NCBI GenBank assembly: GCA_007644065.1
Contig: VJWN01000031.1
Location: forward strand, 1-64,000
DNA: 64,000 nt
Source: Margaritispora aquatica
Taxonomy: Eukaryota; Ascomycota; Leotiomycetes; Helotiales; Discinellaceae
Direction of reading: 5' to 3'
A program made the position numbers and the translations under genes. Below the pieces are notes generated by a model. That model was not told where the DNA came from, did no database searches, and saw nothing but the letters and a program-made list of their open reading frames with translations. This document shows positions 1 through 10,689 of this stretch, one piece after another. Positions within the stretch are counted from its first letter, which is position 1; each line of letters begins with the position of its first letter.

Positions 1-628
1 CCCTCGTCATGCGCAATGATAACAACAACAACAACCGTGGAAAACATTGTGGACGCAATGGAACCCTGCCTGACAAGGCCCACTACACTGGATCTGACAT
101 CTTCGTCCTCGTCTCGGTAAGATGTCTTCTCCTGCCAAGATTCTCTGCTAACCAAGCTAGCCAAAACACCCAGACACTCAATTTGGTCCAACCAAGAATC
201 CATATGTCACCCCCAACGACTTCTGCACAGTCTTCCATCATATCATTCCTGTTTCCACCTTTGGCAAATTCTGTACCCTGACCTGGTACCTCCCAACTCC
301 AAAAAATGCACCTGACCCATACGAGTTTGTTGGAGGTGGAACTTTCCAATTCACTGGCTTCACCTACAATCCAACCGTCACTGCCAACACCACATACAAT
401 ACTCTCCCTCCTATCGGACCTTCAATCCCAGCCCAGGTGTTCAAGATTGGCAACACCTATGTCATTGATGGTGGACCATGCGGTATTCAGGAGGGTCAGA
501 CTCAACCAAGCACCATTGGTGGTATGCTTTGCAGTCCTGATACCACTCTTGGATTTTTGGCCAGTGATGAGAAGTGCCCAATTGGTCCTTTCATCTTGTT
601 CTCGGATACTCCAGGCTACAATCCTTAG
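1..628 (+). CDS. But2-like C-terminal domain protein, 5'-truncated by window edge
   Basis: The reading frame enters from the left edge, so the start codon and any signal peptide lie outside. A 44-nt intron (117-160, GTAAG donor, GCTAAC branch) joins frame 3 to frame 2; translation then runs to TAG at 626-628. The downstream exon reads FGPTKNPYVTPNDFC, a run of Cys and aromatic residues, and ends in CPIGPFILFSD. This is the layout of the fungal 'ubiquitin 3 binding protein But2 C-terminal' domain seen in many secreted or wall-associated proteins. Despite that name, the biochemical role of these extracellular versions is unknown. The family call rests on remembered domain pattern, not a search. 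The intron is short, but its branch site and phase fit. Confidence 0.6.
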
Positions 629-1503
629 ACCGTGTTGGAGGTAGGCGACTGGAAGTTTATGAGTTGGCTTACGGCTTGACACAATGGTGTGTGAGATTGG
701 AAAAGATTAAGCATTTCCTTTGTCAACGGTAGACTGTTTGATTCTTGATTTAGTTTGATTGGTATACTTCCTTGGAAGCAACACACTCCTTAATGTATTC
801 ATAGCTTTAGTGTATTGAGCAATGCAATGATCTCTTGAAGTGGAATTGCCAAGAATAGATGCCTCCAGTGAGGTAGGGTCATCTTCGGCCCCCCTGTGAT
901 ATTTGCCGCATGGTCGCCTGTAACCAACCTCCTTCAACGTCTCCTCTTCAAGCTTCCAACCCACCATTTATTCACGATGTTAGCCCTTGAGTGTACTCTT
1001 ATTGATGTTAGTGGTGTGAATTCTTTCACCTCAACATTCTACCAGACTGTTGCAGCATGGTGTGCGCCCGATATAGCATTTTCACTACTATCTGGCCAAC
1101 ATTCTGGGTGGGAAGCAAGAGAGGATGCTCTCGAGTTGAGGTGCTTGTCTTACATTCATCGCCTCGACTGATGGGATGTTATTTGAAAGACAACTAATTG
1201 CAACGACAATTGTTTCATGCCTCGCGGTGGAGCTGGCACTAGTGTATCACACACTCTTGACGTATGTTGACGCTGCAGCGGGATGAACTGGATTTAATTT
1301 AGTCTCTGATAATAGCATCCAAAACTCATTCAAGTGCATGGATTTGGATATATACAACCATTTTCGAATTGGGGCACATTTGATCAGGCCAGATACCAGT
1401 TTGCCAGTTTTGATTACTATTAAGTCCTTGATACTTCTCCTCACTCAGGTTTGGTAACTTCCTCTAGCATACAATTTCCCCTGAAATCAGCACTATTACA
1501 GCT
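629..1503. other. Intergenic, no supported gene
   Basis: There are only short, low-complexity-free reading frames and no splice pair extending any of them. The last 200 bases should contain the promoter of the downstream secreted-protein gene. Nothing else is recognisable. Confidence 0.5.
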
Positions 1504-2779
1504 ATGCATATTTCCATCTCCATCTCTCTCCTCTACATTGCGAGCTTTGCTCATGCAGTCCCATTCGACCATGACATCGTTCCCAAGGTATTTAAGCGAG
1601 TGGTCTCATCATCAGACTCTCCGTCTTCGTCCTCACTATCTTCTACTGTAAGAGAGATTTACTATAGCCTTAGCTCACTGCTGACATGCTTAGACTACAA
1701 GCTTTTCCTCGATACCACCAATCGATGCTTCAACGATAGTATCTACAACATCATCATCAAAAGCCTATGATCCAACTGGCGCTGTATCGGAAAGTCAAAG
1801 CATACTTTCATACGAGCCAACCCCAGCTACTGGAAGTGTTTTCAACGCCAACCCAACCATATTAAGCTCAACTTCAAGAGCAATAGGTGGTCCAGGACAT
1901 ACCCACACTCGTGGTGCTGAAAACGAGAAAATGAGATGTCATGACAGAGGCTCTACATCGTGTATTCACAAAAGTTTAGCATCAAAGCACACCAGGATCC
2001 ATCAGAAGCTGCCAGGTGGAGTCTGTGCAGAATCCCCAATAGCATGTGCCAACGAGAGAATTCAACCAAAAACCACAACTTCAAGTTTGATATCTGTGTC
2101 AGGCAGTACCTCGAAAGATGGAGATTTCACGTTGAGCAAAACTTCTGACACAAATCGGGTATCAATGTCTCACACGCTGTGCTCTCATAGTTTGCCTAGT
2201 ACGACGAGTTCTTACCATGAAAGTGCCACGTTAGTTGGCAAATCTACGTCTAGCAGGGATGTCAACGCCGTCACTGCAGCCGCCACAAGCTCTGCTAGTA
2301 GACCTTCCGGTACAACCACCTCCATATTACCATCCTGCATTCCATCTGCCAACGACCCCGGATGTGGTTGCGTTTATAACCAGGTGGCTCTCATGGGTGA
2401 CAAGGCCTTGTGTAAAAGTAACTATTGTGTGTGCAATGGCATAATTGCGCCTGCACTGTTTGCGACGACCACACTGATGACAGCGATAGGTAGAATGAAA
2501 GATTGCAGGTACACGACACAGCCGACCATGAATCAGTGTGTGGTTGGCGGTTCCTCAGTCATGACAGGGCCTGTATCGACGTCGACATCCGTCGGACCTT
2601 CTTTATCTGATACCAACTCATCCACAAGAACAACTGTTCAAGCGGCAACTAAAACAACAGAAGTTCAAACCATCGGGTCAGATTTTATTTGTATTGATTG
2701 TCCGGGTGGCTCGCAGGTGTTAAATGCGCAAAGTGCTAAATGTGAGCCTGATCGTCCATTCTTTCTCTACAGCATGTAA
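1504..2779 (+). CDS. Secreted Ser/Thr-rich protein with C-terminal Cys-rich region
   Basis: Two exons, 1504-1647 and 1694-2779, flank a 46-nt intron with a CTGAC branch site; the joint is phase 0 and gives 409 residues. The N-terminus, MHISISISLLYIASFAHA, is a clear signal peptide. A long Ser/Thr-rich, probably O-glycosylated stretch follows to about residue 250. A compact Cys region (C-IPSANDPGC-G-C..., then C-K-NY-C-V-C) comes next, with a second Ser/Thr linker and a final Cys pair motif (FICIDCPGG). The arrangement resembles fungal cell-surface or adhesin-like proteins. The Cys spacing is loosely CFEM-like (CxC present), but I cannot assign that domain firmly. No GPI signal or C-terminal hydrophobic tail is seen. 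The stop overlaps a GTAAGT motif, so a further short 3' exon is possible. Confidence 0.65.
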
Positions 2780-3393
2780 GTCCTACTCATCTTGCAAGGT
2801 GGAAGCTCAAAGATTAATGACCAGCAAAGACCTGTGAAGACTTGTTGGTGTTGTCGTGAACCCAACCCCCCCACTCAAAAGCGGAAATAGACGTATTGCT
2901 CTTGGGCTGAATTCAGACAAGATGTGGAGGCTGAGTACTTCTCGAGGGAGGATTACTGTGTATTCATGCAAATGAATCTCAGAAACGTATAAAGTTCGAG
3001 TGGAGGTTCTACTCTGCATTGACAGAATTATCATCAATATTTTATCTCTTGTCAATTTCTCAACAATTCTGAGATTCATAGTGAGAACATGACAAGAGAG
3101 AAATTCCAAGAAATATTCTGGTACAAGTTCGCACTTCATATAGCTATTGAAACTAGGAAGAGCCATGTCTTTACTCTGAGTTGAAATTCAACTTGAAATG
3201 GAATGAACTCGATCACTGCCCTCCGTCAGTCTCTGTTTACATATCTTAAAGGTGCTACCGTGTTATAAGGAAAACATAATCTACCAAGGCCCTCACGACC
3301 TCATAGGTCAAACTCTTTATCCTTGCACTAGTATGGAATCGCCGAAACGTCCATCATGCTCACTCACAACGGTCCCAATGACCCTAAGAGGAC
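2780..3393. other. Intergenic between convergent genes
   Basis: This is the 3' flank of both neighbours. Reading frames on the minus strand (for example 2807-3166) show no domain, signal peptide or splice continuation. Nothing supported. Confidence 0.5.
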
Positions 3394-4347
3394 TTAGCAA
3401 CTGCCAATGTTTTTATACTGCCCAGATTGAGCAGCAGGAACGACAGTATGAACCAAATGCGCGCCCTCAAGCCCATCCACATCATCCTCAGACATATGAT
3501 CATATCTTCTCGGTCTTCTGTCACCTTTATTCATCTCGGCTAACAAGTTCTGGATATCAGCCTGAATTGCAGCTATCTGTGCCTCCAAAGATGTCTGGTT
3601 GCACACATCTGTCACAAATCTATCTTGTGCCTTTTCAAGTCAGTGACTGTGCATGAAATAAGGACCAAAGTGCATACTTGAATCTTGTTGCCGATGAAGA
3701 GGCCCACGACGCCGGCGATGACTCCAATAGTGAATTGCTCAATGTAGCCCGCTAAAACCTTGCGGAGCACAGCGTAGTTGGCATTGCGAAGGTAATTTCC
3801 AACGAAAACGACAGCTGCAGAAATTTGGGCCGCTGTCACTACAGTAGTTCTTGCACACATAGTCAGCCCAATTTCATCAAGACAAGGGTAAGACTAACAC
3901 TCTGGCTATCTCAAAGCAGCCAACTAGCCATTTGCATTGCCAAAACGCACGGGGATTCAAGTCGCTAGCGAGTTGGACATCAGTGCGTGGGGAGAAGTGC
4001 TGAAATTCAAGATCTGGATCATCGATCGAGACCTCAGTGGGAATGATGAAGATGCTGAAGCTACATTTAATCAGCAATGGTCTCTAGATGATATGAATTG
4101 ATACATACTCATCCAAATCTTGACCAGAAAGCTGCACGCTGTAATGTTCTTCCTTTCCCAACCAACGATTGGTGTTTAAATCAATAGTGGTTTTCTTTGG
4201 TGTTGGCCCCATCGCTCTGATTCTAGAGAATTGTTGCTCTGGAGCAAGTCCCGATCCAAGGGAGATGGCGTCAGGCATCTTCCATCCGGTGACGATGCCG
4301 GCAAGGTGACATGCCGTGAGAATAATTTGTGCGATGTTGGGCTTCAT
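3394..4347 (-). CDS. Uncharacterised secreted/membrane protein, four exons
   Basis: Four exons (4347-4109, 4060-3899, 3849-3678, 3630-3394) fit together with consistent phases and canonical GT..AG introns of 47-49 nt, giving 269 residues. The first residues, MKPNIAQIILTACHLAGIVTG, form a probable signal peptide. The middle is soluble and acidic or polar. Around residues 140-190 lies a hydrophobic, Gly-rich stretch (FTIGVIAGVVGLFIGNK) that could be a membrane segment. A short amphipathic helix with spaced Ala and Gln (AQIAAIQADIQNLLAEM) and a hydrophilic tail follow. No known family is recognised. The exact fit of four exons argues strongly for a real gene. The topology would be extracellular N-domain, one transmembrane span and a cytosolic coiled tail, if the hydrophobic stretch does span the membrane. 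Confidence 0.7.
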
Positions 4348-4591
4348 GATGGTGTAAAAAGCGATAGAGTGTTATTTGTTGATTTTAGAAGTTTGAGACT
4401 TGTAGTTGCTGAAGATGATACTATTCTTTGGATGGAAATCTCCTTCTTTTATATATCTTCGAGAAATCATCTCACTCATTCTTCGTCGCTCACTCGTCTA
4501 TTCCCTATTTCCTATTTCACTTGAAAATATACTTGACGCTGACAATAGGCTTGCCAAGTGATGAGGCCGCGAATATGAGAGCAAGACATTG

Positions 4592-5172
4592 TCAGAGTAC
4601 TATCGCCGATGACATTTGTGTAAGCTCTACCTGAAATTTCAATTCCAAATAGTGTGATCTTGGAAGCTGCTGAGCATCAGATGATGGAAACACGACGTTC
4701 GCAGGGTGATATTGGATAATTCGCATCTTTGAGCAGTTGTCTGTAGGCAGGCAGGACTCAACGACAATCCCGCCTGATGAAGCTGAAGGACATAGATAAT
4801 TCCTCGTATCGCACACACATGAACCATTGATGACACTTGGCATCAGCAGGCTGCGATTGCAATCTCTCCATGCCGAGTTCAAAGTGCACTTTCGAAAGTT
4901 GTCGGGGTTAAGAAATATTCGGTTACTTCGTATCGCCGAAATTGACGCAAACACCGAACAAGAAGAAAGGAGAGGCAGTATGGGTTGAATCGTTCAAAAT
5001 TTCCTGGGTAGAGAGTGTACACGCATATTTTATCGTCAGATCTTACCATCAGGATTGGAAGCAACAGCTTTTCACGATCAGATGAGATTTTAGAAGTCCG
5101 AATTGAAGGAATGGTACACAACACGCTCGTGATGAGAAGGAGAAAAACATCTGGTATGATAGAAATAGTCAT
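4592..5172 (-). CDS. Small secreted Cys-rich protein, possibly CFEM-like (model uncertain)
   Basis: The start at 5172 opens with a hydrophobic leader (MTISIIPDVFLLLITSVLC). A good GTAAGA donor follows ...LLLPILM near 5047. The downstream Cys-rich reading contains CTLNSAWRDC, then GSCVCD, LCPSASS, ESCLPTDNC, a spacing with a CxC pair reminiscent of CFEM domains. Joining the two requires a second intron; one workable solution skips from about 4943 to about 4878. The 3' end is also ambiguous: either TGA near 4592, or an intron at a GTAGAG donor leading to a stop near 4525. CFEM proteins bind heme or act at the cell surface; assignment here is inference from Cys spacing. The existence of a secreted Cys-rich gene is better supported than its exact exons. 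Confidence 0.45.
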
Positions 5173-6370
5173 ACAATTGCTCAGTATCCAACAGACCCTG
5201 CATGAACTGGAATATCTCCGCTGGCATATTCTGCACCTATCCTCTGCCTAGAAGCTTATCTGGATGCCACCTCAATCTCCCTCTTCAACCATGGCAGCCA
5301 ACCCTCGGTACTGAACATTTCACTGCCTTTCAACAGTGCTTCAATATCATGCACACACACATCCAGTAGCTCCCCTCACACATCTATTCCTGGTACCACA
5401 TCCACCGTTCTTGGCTTTTGGCTTGGGGAATGGTTCAGTGTTGGAGATGTCGACGAAGAATTTGACACAAGCTTGAGACCTGTAGATGTAAGCGGGCCCG
5501 GCAACAGCTTTGGCTTGTAAGGATTCGAGCAGTGCCAAGATATATGTATGTACCATGGGAGATTGAGCAGTGGACAGTTTGCTCTGGGACATAGGAGGAT
5601 CCTAAAAGCGTTTTGCTTCTAGGTCTGCGAGCTCTTCGTGCAACAGCCTCTAGCGCCCAGCATAGCGGTCTGATCTTGAATCTTCATTCACATTTGACTA
5701 CCCCTCTTCAATTTCGGCTGGCCGTAGTGTAACCTTGGGTTTTGATAATTTAGATGCTATCGTTCTGGACTTACTGTTGTTGATTGAGGCTTGCGAGATG
5801 AGCTTGTTGATGATAGTTATTAAGCTTTCCTTCCTTCAATGCGATGGCATTTCTTGCGAGAGATTGAGGCAGAGGAAGTTCTCGAAACTTGGCCTTATTC
5901 AGCAGATTATATAGCGCAAAGAAGTCATACACATCGAAAATTTAAATACCCGAGACAGGTTTCCTTGTCGTTGCAGCAGGCCCCCCATATTGATTGGTGA
6001 ATTCATTAGTTAGTCATAGGAACATGAAAGAACCGGGAGAACTTTAGGCAATATCTGATCTTGTTGGATCTTAAGATCGTGGATTGTCGACAGCAACTTC
6101 AGAAGAGATGGTTTTCTTTTATCCCAGAAGAGGCTTAATTTGAGATCTAATTGATTACCCTAATATAATCGGTCTTTTTTTACAGAATGGGGTTGTGAAT
6201 AGCATCGAGTATCCTGTAAGGAGTCGACAGCAAAATTCGCGCCAGATATCTATCTGCAAGTCCTCTACATCTTTTGATCACAACTACCTCCCATGATCAA
6301 GGCAAGAAGCCCGCAATACCCTGCTTGCTCTGGATAACTTATCTCATCGCTAAGGCTTAGGGCGTCCTCC
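5173..6370. other. Intergenic; one weak minus-strand ORF (5347-5592)
   Basis: The only noteworthy frame is 5592-5347 on the minus strand: 81 codons with an ATG start and a Cys/Gly-rich end (NGGCGTRNRCVRGATGCVCA). It has no signal peptide and no homologue I recognise, so I do not call it a gene. The remainder shows no coding signal. Confidence 0.4.
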
Positions 6371-7822
6371 TCAAGTTCCCTCATCTCGTATCCCACGTGA
6401 ACTCCGAGACATCTCGACAGAAGTTTTCTCGCCGTCTGAAGATTCGTTTTTGGGTGCTGTAACAAAAGACTGGCGTTCTGTGCCCACATATTCACCGTTC
6501 TGGTAACAAAGTACAGAACTGGTATTGAGGGTGGGCAAAGGACGATCATGCACGCCGGTGACTCGTGCGAGGATGATAACATGATCGCCAACTTCAATGA
6601 TTCCATCACCTCCACCATGCTTCGCTCTATCTTCTTTGCTTAAGATCAAGCATCGAAAGCTACACTTGACACCTCCCATTGGAGTGGGCAGGTATGTTCT
6701 AACTTTGCCATTCAAATCAGCTGGTCCTGTTAATTTCCAAAAGTTGGGTGAGGATTGAGGATAATCGCTCAAATCAGTACCAGAAGCGTTTCCTTTGGTA
6801 AATGCTTGAGCAGTCTCATAGCCACTCGTGTTTAGACAAAGAAGGTTGAGCATAAAATGCCGTGTCGATCTGATAGCATCGAGTGTCGATGAAGGAGTTC
6901 TGATGTTGAAAGATATGATAGGCTCGGGATTTAACGACACTGTGGTGAAGGATGATATTGTCATTCCACGGAAGTCAGAGATGTAGTTTTTTACCTCCTG
7001 TGGCCTATGTGCACCTATAACCTGAGTGATTGGTTTTGCTGTGGTTGTAATTACCGCGACTGTGTTTGCAACCACACGCATTACACGGCGTACATTCTCA
7101 GCCAAGTGGAGTGCTTGTTCATTGGTATGGCTCTGGTCTGATGTGGCGGGTCTTCGAGTTTTGGAGGCCCTCTCTGTCGGTGCTGAGAGATTTTTGCTGG
7201 TGTGAAGCTGTGATCTCTTTTGCTGTGTTGATGTCTTTGCTTTGGAACTCTCCTCTTCCGTGAATTTTGACGTATTGGGGTGTAAATCATGCCTTAATGC
7301 TTGATCACGTCCGTCTTGAAGCTCATTACTTCTCACTGATGAGTGCTGAAGCCGTCTAATCTTCGAAGATTCCTCTCTCAATTCAGGCACATCTCCTCCT
7401 TTGGATGTCGATGTCTGCCAACCTTCCTGTCCCCAAATGCCGGAAGATTCGAAGATATTTTCGTCCACTGGTGTACCATATTTGTATCTGTGTCGCAGAT
7501 GCCTCTCGCTTCGACTCAAAGTCGCCGGCGAACCTATTCCCTTCGCAGTAGCTTCACCCGCATATCCCCTTGTCCTCTGTCCTGCTCTGTCTCTCGCAGA
7601 TGGGCATTCGATTCGAGACCATCTTGATAGTGCCTTATAGAAGTTGTGTGCAACTACCGAATGCATCCCATGTGCCAATTGAGGTCCATTATTAGCTAGC
7701 ATCGAAGAACAGCAAGGCAGACGAAGTAGTATGAGAATTGAGAATAGTTTCGAGGAAATCGCGGAATCGCCAAAATGTTCCTGATAGGAGACGTGAAGAG
7801 CTCGGCCCAGCACAACAGGCAT
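6371..7822 (-). CDS. Flavin reductase-like (FMN-binding split-barrel) domain protein
   Basis: The reading frame is uninterrupted. From ATG 7822 it encodes 483 residues; ATG 7666 (431 residues) is a good alternative, because its first residues (MHSVVAHNFYKALSRWSR) look like a mitochondrial targeting peptide. The N-terminal half is basic, Ser-rich and disordered. The C-terminal half (from LAENVRRVMRVVANTVAVIT) is a flavin_Reduct domain: FRGMTISSFTTVSLNPEPIISFNI is the usual 'G.t.ssf.svsl.P.l..f.i' core. NLLC, a Phe-rich strand and a GDHVIILARV strand close the barrel. Such domains bind FMN and reduce it with NAD(P)H or support oxidoreductases. The partner and substrate are not deducible here. 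It is divergent from the bL31m gene across a very short promoter. Confidence 0.8.
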   Translation of the reverse strand: MPVVLGRALHVSYQEHFGDSAISSKLFSILILLRLPCCSSMLANNGPQLAHGMHSVVAHNFYKALSRWSRIECPSARDRAGQRTRGYAGEATAKGIGSPATLSRSERHLRHRYKYGTPVDENIFESSGIWGQEGWQTSTSKGGDVPELREESSKIRRLQHSSVRSNELQDGRDQALRHDLHPNTSKFTEEESSKAKTSTQQKRSQLHTSKNLSAPTERASKTRRPATSDQSHTNEQALHLAENVRRVMRVVANTVAVITTTAKPITQVIGAHRPQEVKNYISDFRGMTISSFTTVSLNPEPIISFNIRTPSSTLDAIRSTRHFMLNLLCLNTSGYETAQAFTKGNASGTDLSDYPQSSPNFWKLTGPADLNGKVRTYLPTPMGGVKCSFRCLILSKEDRAKHGGGDGIIEVGDHVIILARVTGVHDRPLPTLNTSSVLCYQNGEYVGTERQSFVTAPKNESSDGEKTSVEMSRSSRGIRDEGT

Positions 7823-7898
7823 GTTTCGGCCACCAAACAAAATATCTTGAGCATCAATTCAAACATCACAATCTGCAGGAGCAGCACAACCACACACA
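7667..7898. promoter_or_regulatory. Shared bidirectional promoter region
   Basis: The start codons of the minus-strand flavin-reductase gene and the plus-strand bL31m gene are only 76 to 232 bp apart, depending on which reductase ATG is used. The two genes must therefore share upstream DNA. If both products are mitochondrial, co-expression would make sense; that is inference. No specific factor site was identified. Confidence 0.5.
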
Positions 7899-8489
7899 AT
7901 GGCGACCAAAACCCTTCGCCGCGCACAGCTGCCATGTTGCCTATCCTCATCTACATCAACAACAAGCACAGCACAACAGACACGCCACGCATCTCTGCTC
8001 CGTCGCCCTATCCGCCCCTACACATTCACACAACTAGTCACCCTTTCTGACGGCAGTACATACCTTTCGCGGACCACATCCCCAGTGCCAATCTTCAGGA
8101 GCACCAAAGATACGCGAAATTCGCCTTTATGGCAACCCTCGCTCAGCGCATTGCGAAACCAGGAGCAGGATGAAGCAGGGAGATTGAGGGCATTCAGAGA
8201 GAGGTTTGGACGAGGCTGGGATTTGGACGCCGTTGCTGAGGAAGAGACAGGAGAGGTTGGAGAGGATGGAATCGAAGCTAAGGCAAATAAGTCGGAGGAG
8301 GAAGCTCATGACAGTCTTATGGATTTGATCTCTGGTGGATACGTGGGCGATGTGAAGGATCAAGCGACTAGGGAGGTGATGAAAGAGGCCGAGGAAGAGG
8401 TCAAGATGATGAGTGTGAAAAGGGATGGAGTAATGGTCAAAGTTCCGGTCAAGGAGGGGAAGGCGCCGAAAGGTCAAAAGGGTGCTTAG
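7899..8489 (+). CDS. MRPL36: Mitochondrial large-subunit ribosomal protein bL31m
   Basis: A single exon of 196 codons. The N-terminus is Arg/Ser/Thr-rich and lacks acidic residues (MATKTLRRAQLPCCLSSSTS...), as in a mitochondrial presequence. The core RPYTFTQLVTLSDGSTYLSR, followed by a P-x-x-x-x-STKDTRNSPLWQPS segment, is the bL31 signature region of fungal Mrpl36/bL31m. The C-terminal half is charged and Glu/Lys-rich, an extension usual in fungal orthologues. The protein acts in the mitoribosome central protuberance region. The zinc-binding Cys of some bacterial L31 proteins are absent, as normal for this branch. Confidence 0.85.
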   Translation: MATKTLRRAQLPCCLSSSTSTTSTAQQTRHASLLRRPIRPYTFTQLVTLSDGSTYLSRTTSPVPIFRSTKDTRNSPLWQPSLSALRNQEQDEAGRLRAFRERFGRGWDLDAVAEEETGEVGEDGIEAKANKSEEEAHDSLMDLISGGYVGDVKDQATREVMKEAEEEVKMMSVKRDGVMVKVPVKEGKAPKGQKGA

Positions 8490-8719
8490 AGATGTCCAAT
8501 TGTTGTAGAAGTGTACGAAAAATCCGATGGCACGGAGCTGTCAACGAAGCGGAACGATCGAGACAGGAGGAACCGCATGTATGATATGACTGTACACTGC
8601 ATAGAAAAAGGCGTTGTAAAGTTTAGGATGGATTATTCTATGTACAAAATACTACAAGCCTCACCCTTGCCCGAATCTGGACATTCAATCCCTCCTATCA
8701 ACAACTTTTGGCCATTTCA

Positions 8720-10689
8720 TTACTCGTCATCGTCATCTGCCACGACTGTTGAAGCCTGGGTTTGTGAATCTTCACTTCCTCGCACAGACGGTTCAACTGG
8801 TGGCTTATAAAAGACATTTTCATCTTCCTCAGCGTCAAGCTGCATCAAGAATGTTTCCCAGATTTCGATAAGCTATGAATGTTAGCAAGTATGTATACTC
8901 AAGCAGGGGACTACTAACTTCTTTCTGGGCTTCAACAGCACTTTCCAAGAATGTCTCCACGGCACTCTTGAAATCTTCAACTTTCTCGCGTTCAAACCTC
9001 TCAAGTTCGGATCTCATCAAGCGACCCATATCCTCAAATAGAAGTCTGGCTTGATGAACTTTGCGTTCCGTATCAGCAAGCTCGCCATTCATTTGGGTCA
9101 GGCGATCCTGTTGTGTCTTTCCTTGTCGGAGCAGCTTCTCTTGAGTTGACTTCCGTTTCCGCATATCTTCCTCGGCTGCTGACCATGCTGACCATGCCTT
9201 CTGGCGAGAACCAAAAGCTTGCTTAATGCTACCAATTAGGCGAATGTACTCATCAATGGTAATACCAAGAGTGAGAACATCTTGTTGGGCTTGTCGATCA
9301 TAGAGTTCCTTGATTCGCAATTGAAGATCCGATAAACCTTCTAGTGGAGAAGAGAGAGATGGGGAAAGCTCAACCGTAGATAACGCATGCAATGAAGCCG
9401 AGAAGTCACCAGCTGCTTCAGCCATGCCTTTTCGCTGTATCACAACAACATCCATTGCTTTCAAGAGCGCTTTCAACTGATTCTCCAGTGCGTCCAAGTA
9501 TATCCGACGATCATTGAACCACTAATGACGTTAGCTTTGGTTATCGTATTTGCTTCTTGCACTCACATCATCGTGCTCAACAAACTTTCCACTGCTACCA
9601 ACGGAAATGCCGAGTCCTCCAAAGATACCCTTGCTTTCACTTAGACCTAGAGGCTCTTTTCTTTCCTTGTGCTTGACATCAACATTGAACGCTTCGCTTT
9701 CGAGGAAAAGTTTCAAGTCCGCATCATGTTGAAGAGTAGGATGAGCCGCGGTTTTGTTCAGCATGCGCTCTAATGCAGATCTTCTTGATTCCACGAAGTT
9801 GGTATCAAATCGCCCAACGGTCTGCTTCTCGGGTGGGGGAGGTACCACAATACCAGGATTATTTGCGTGCAGTTGATTGTAGAGCCAGAGGAAGTCTCGG
9901 TATCTACGAGTAACATTGAACTCGGGCTGACGGTATGCCTTGGAGGTAGTCTGCTAATGTTAGAACGTGGAATACTCTTGCCTGCGCTTCATACCTTTGT
10001 TCGGACCAAGTATACAGTATGTGAACTCGTCAGGTCTCCAACCTTGTGTGGGTCTCCGACCGTGATATCAAATGAAGGTTTCGCAGCTTGCTCAATGCTC
10101 ATACTAGGTGTGGTATCCCTCCGAACTGGAGCTACTTGGGAAGGCTGTACTGGCGGAGGTATTCTCGGTCCTGCAGAAGAGGGCCCATCATCACTCAAAT
10201 CGACAGAATCTAGCATACTCCTACTCATAGGACTCTGCAATGACCCTGATGGTTGCCTGATGCTGAGTGTAGCTACTTGCTCCTTCTGTGGAGGCGCCGG
10301 AGGCTGGTCGATCTGAGGAACTGGCGCATTCTCTCCAAGAGGTCCTAATGGACCAAGAGAGTCATCTAGAGCTTGAAGGCGTACTGGCTGTGTGCCTGGG
10401 CGGCGGGGTGTACGTGGGTTTCTCCCAGCGGGAGACTTGAGAGGTTGCGACGAGGATGGTTCGAGCGATTGAGGTTTAGTTTTTGGCGCATCTGCCAGAG
10501 ATGTTAGAACAGTAATATGCTGGCTTGAAGTGCATACCAGCTTGTTCCCCGAATCCAGAGATATCTGGAGTCTTCGGAGCTATTGTTGTGTGCGATGGGA
10601 CATCTGCTTCTGATCAGTTTCCAGCTCAATTGTTCTTCCTGTTCTATTGACATACCTCCCCAAGGCGAATCTCCCCCGTCCAAATCCAT
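8720..10689 (-). CDS. VPS5: Sorting nexin Vps5/SNX1-type retromer subunit (PX-BAR)
   Basis: Six exons (10689-10656, 10603-10538, 10491-9995, 9953-9567, 9521-8919, 8872-8720) join in phase to 579 residues. A Pro/Ser-rich disordered N-terminus precedes a PX domain: SFDITVGDPHKVGD, then VYLVRTK, RRYRDFLWLYNQL and PPPPEKQ, the phosphoinositide-3-phosphate-binding layout. After the PX comes a BAR domain of long helices (WFNDRRIYLDALENQ to the C-terminus), with the Vps5-typical end LIEIWETFLMQLD and an acidic tail. Vps5 pairs with Vps17 to tubulate endosomes and, with Vps26/29/35, retrieves cargo to the Golgi. An in-frame ATG at 10773 would add 28 residues. The MDLDGGDSPWG start is preferred because it begins the conserved acidic segment. 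The 3' end converges with bL31m. Confidence 0.9.

Noticed and set aside
896..1171. 91-codon plus-strand frame
   Set aside because: No domain, leader or splice partner; composition is not coding-like.
2807..3166. 119-codon minus-strand frame
   Set aside because: Lies in the convergent 3' region with no recognisable motif.
3252..3656. 134-codon plus-strand frame
   Set aside because: It is antisense to the last exons of the four-exon minus-strand gene, whose splice phases all close.
5347..5592. Cys/Gly-ended 81-codon minus-strand frame
   Set aside because: No signal peptide and no homologue recognised; kept only as a note in the intergenic entry.
6265..6618. 117-codon minus-strand frame overlapping the flavin-reductase end
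   Set aside because: Shifted-frame shadow; the flavin-reductase frame ends normally without needing it.
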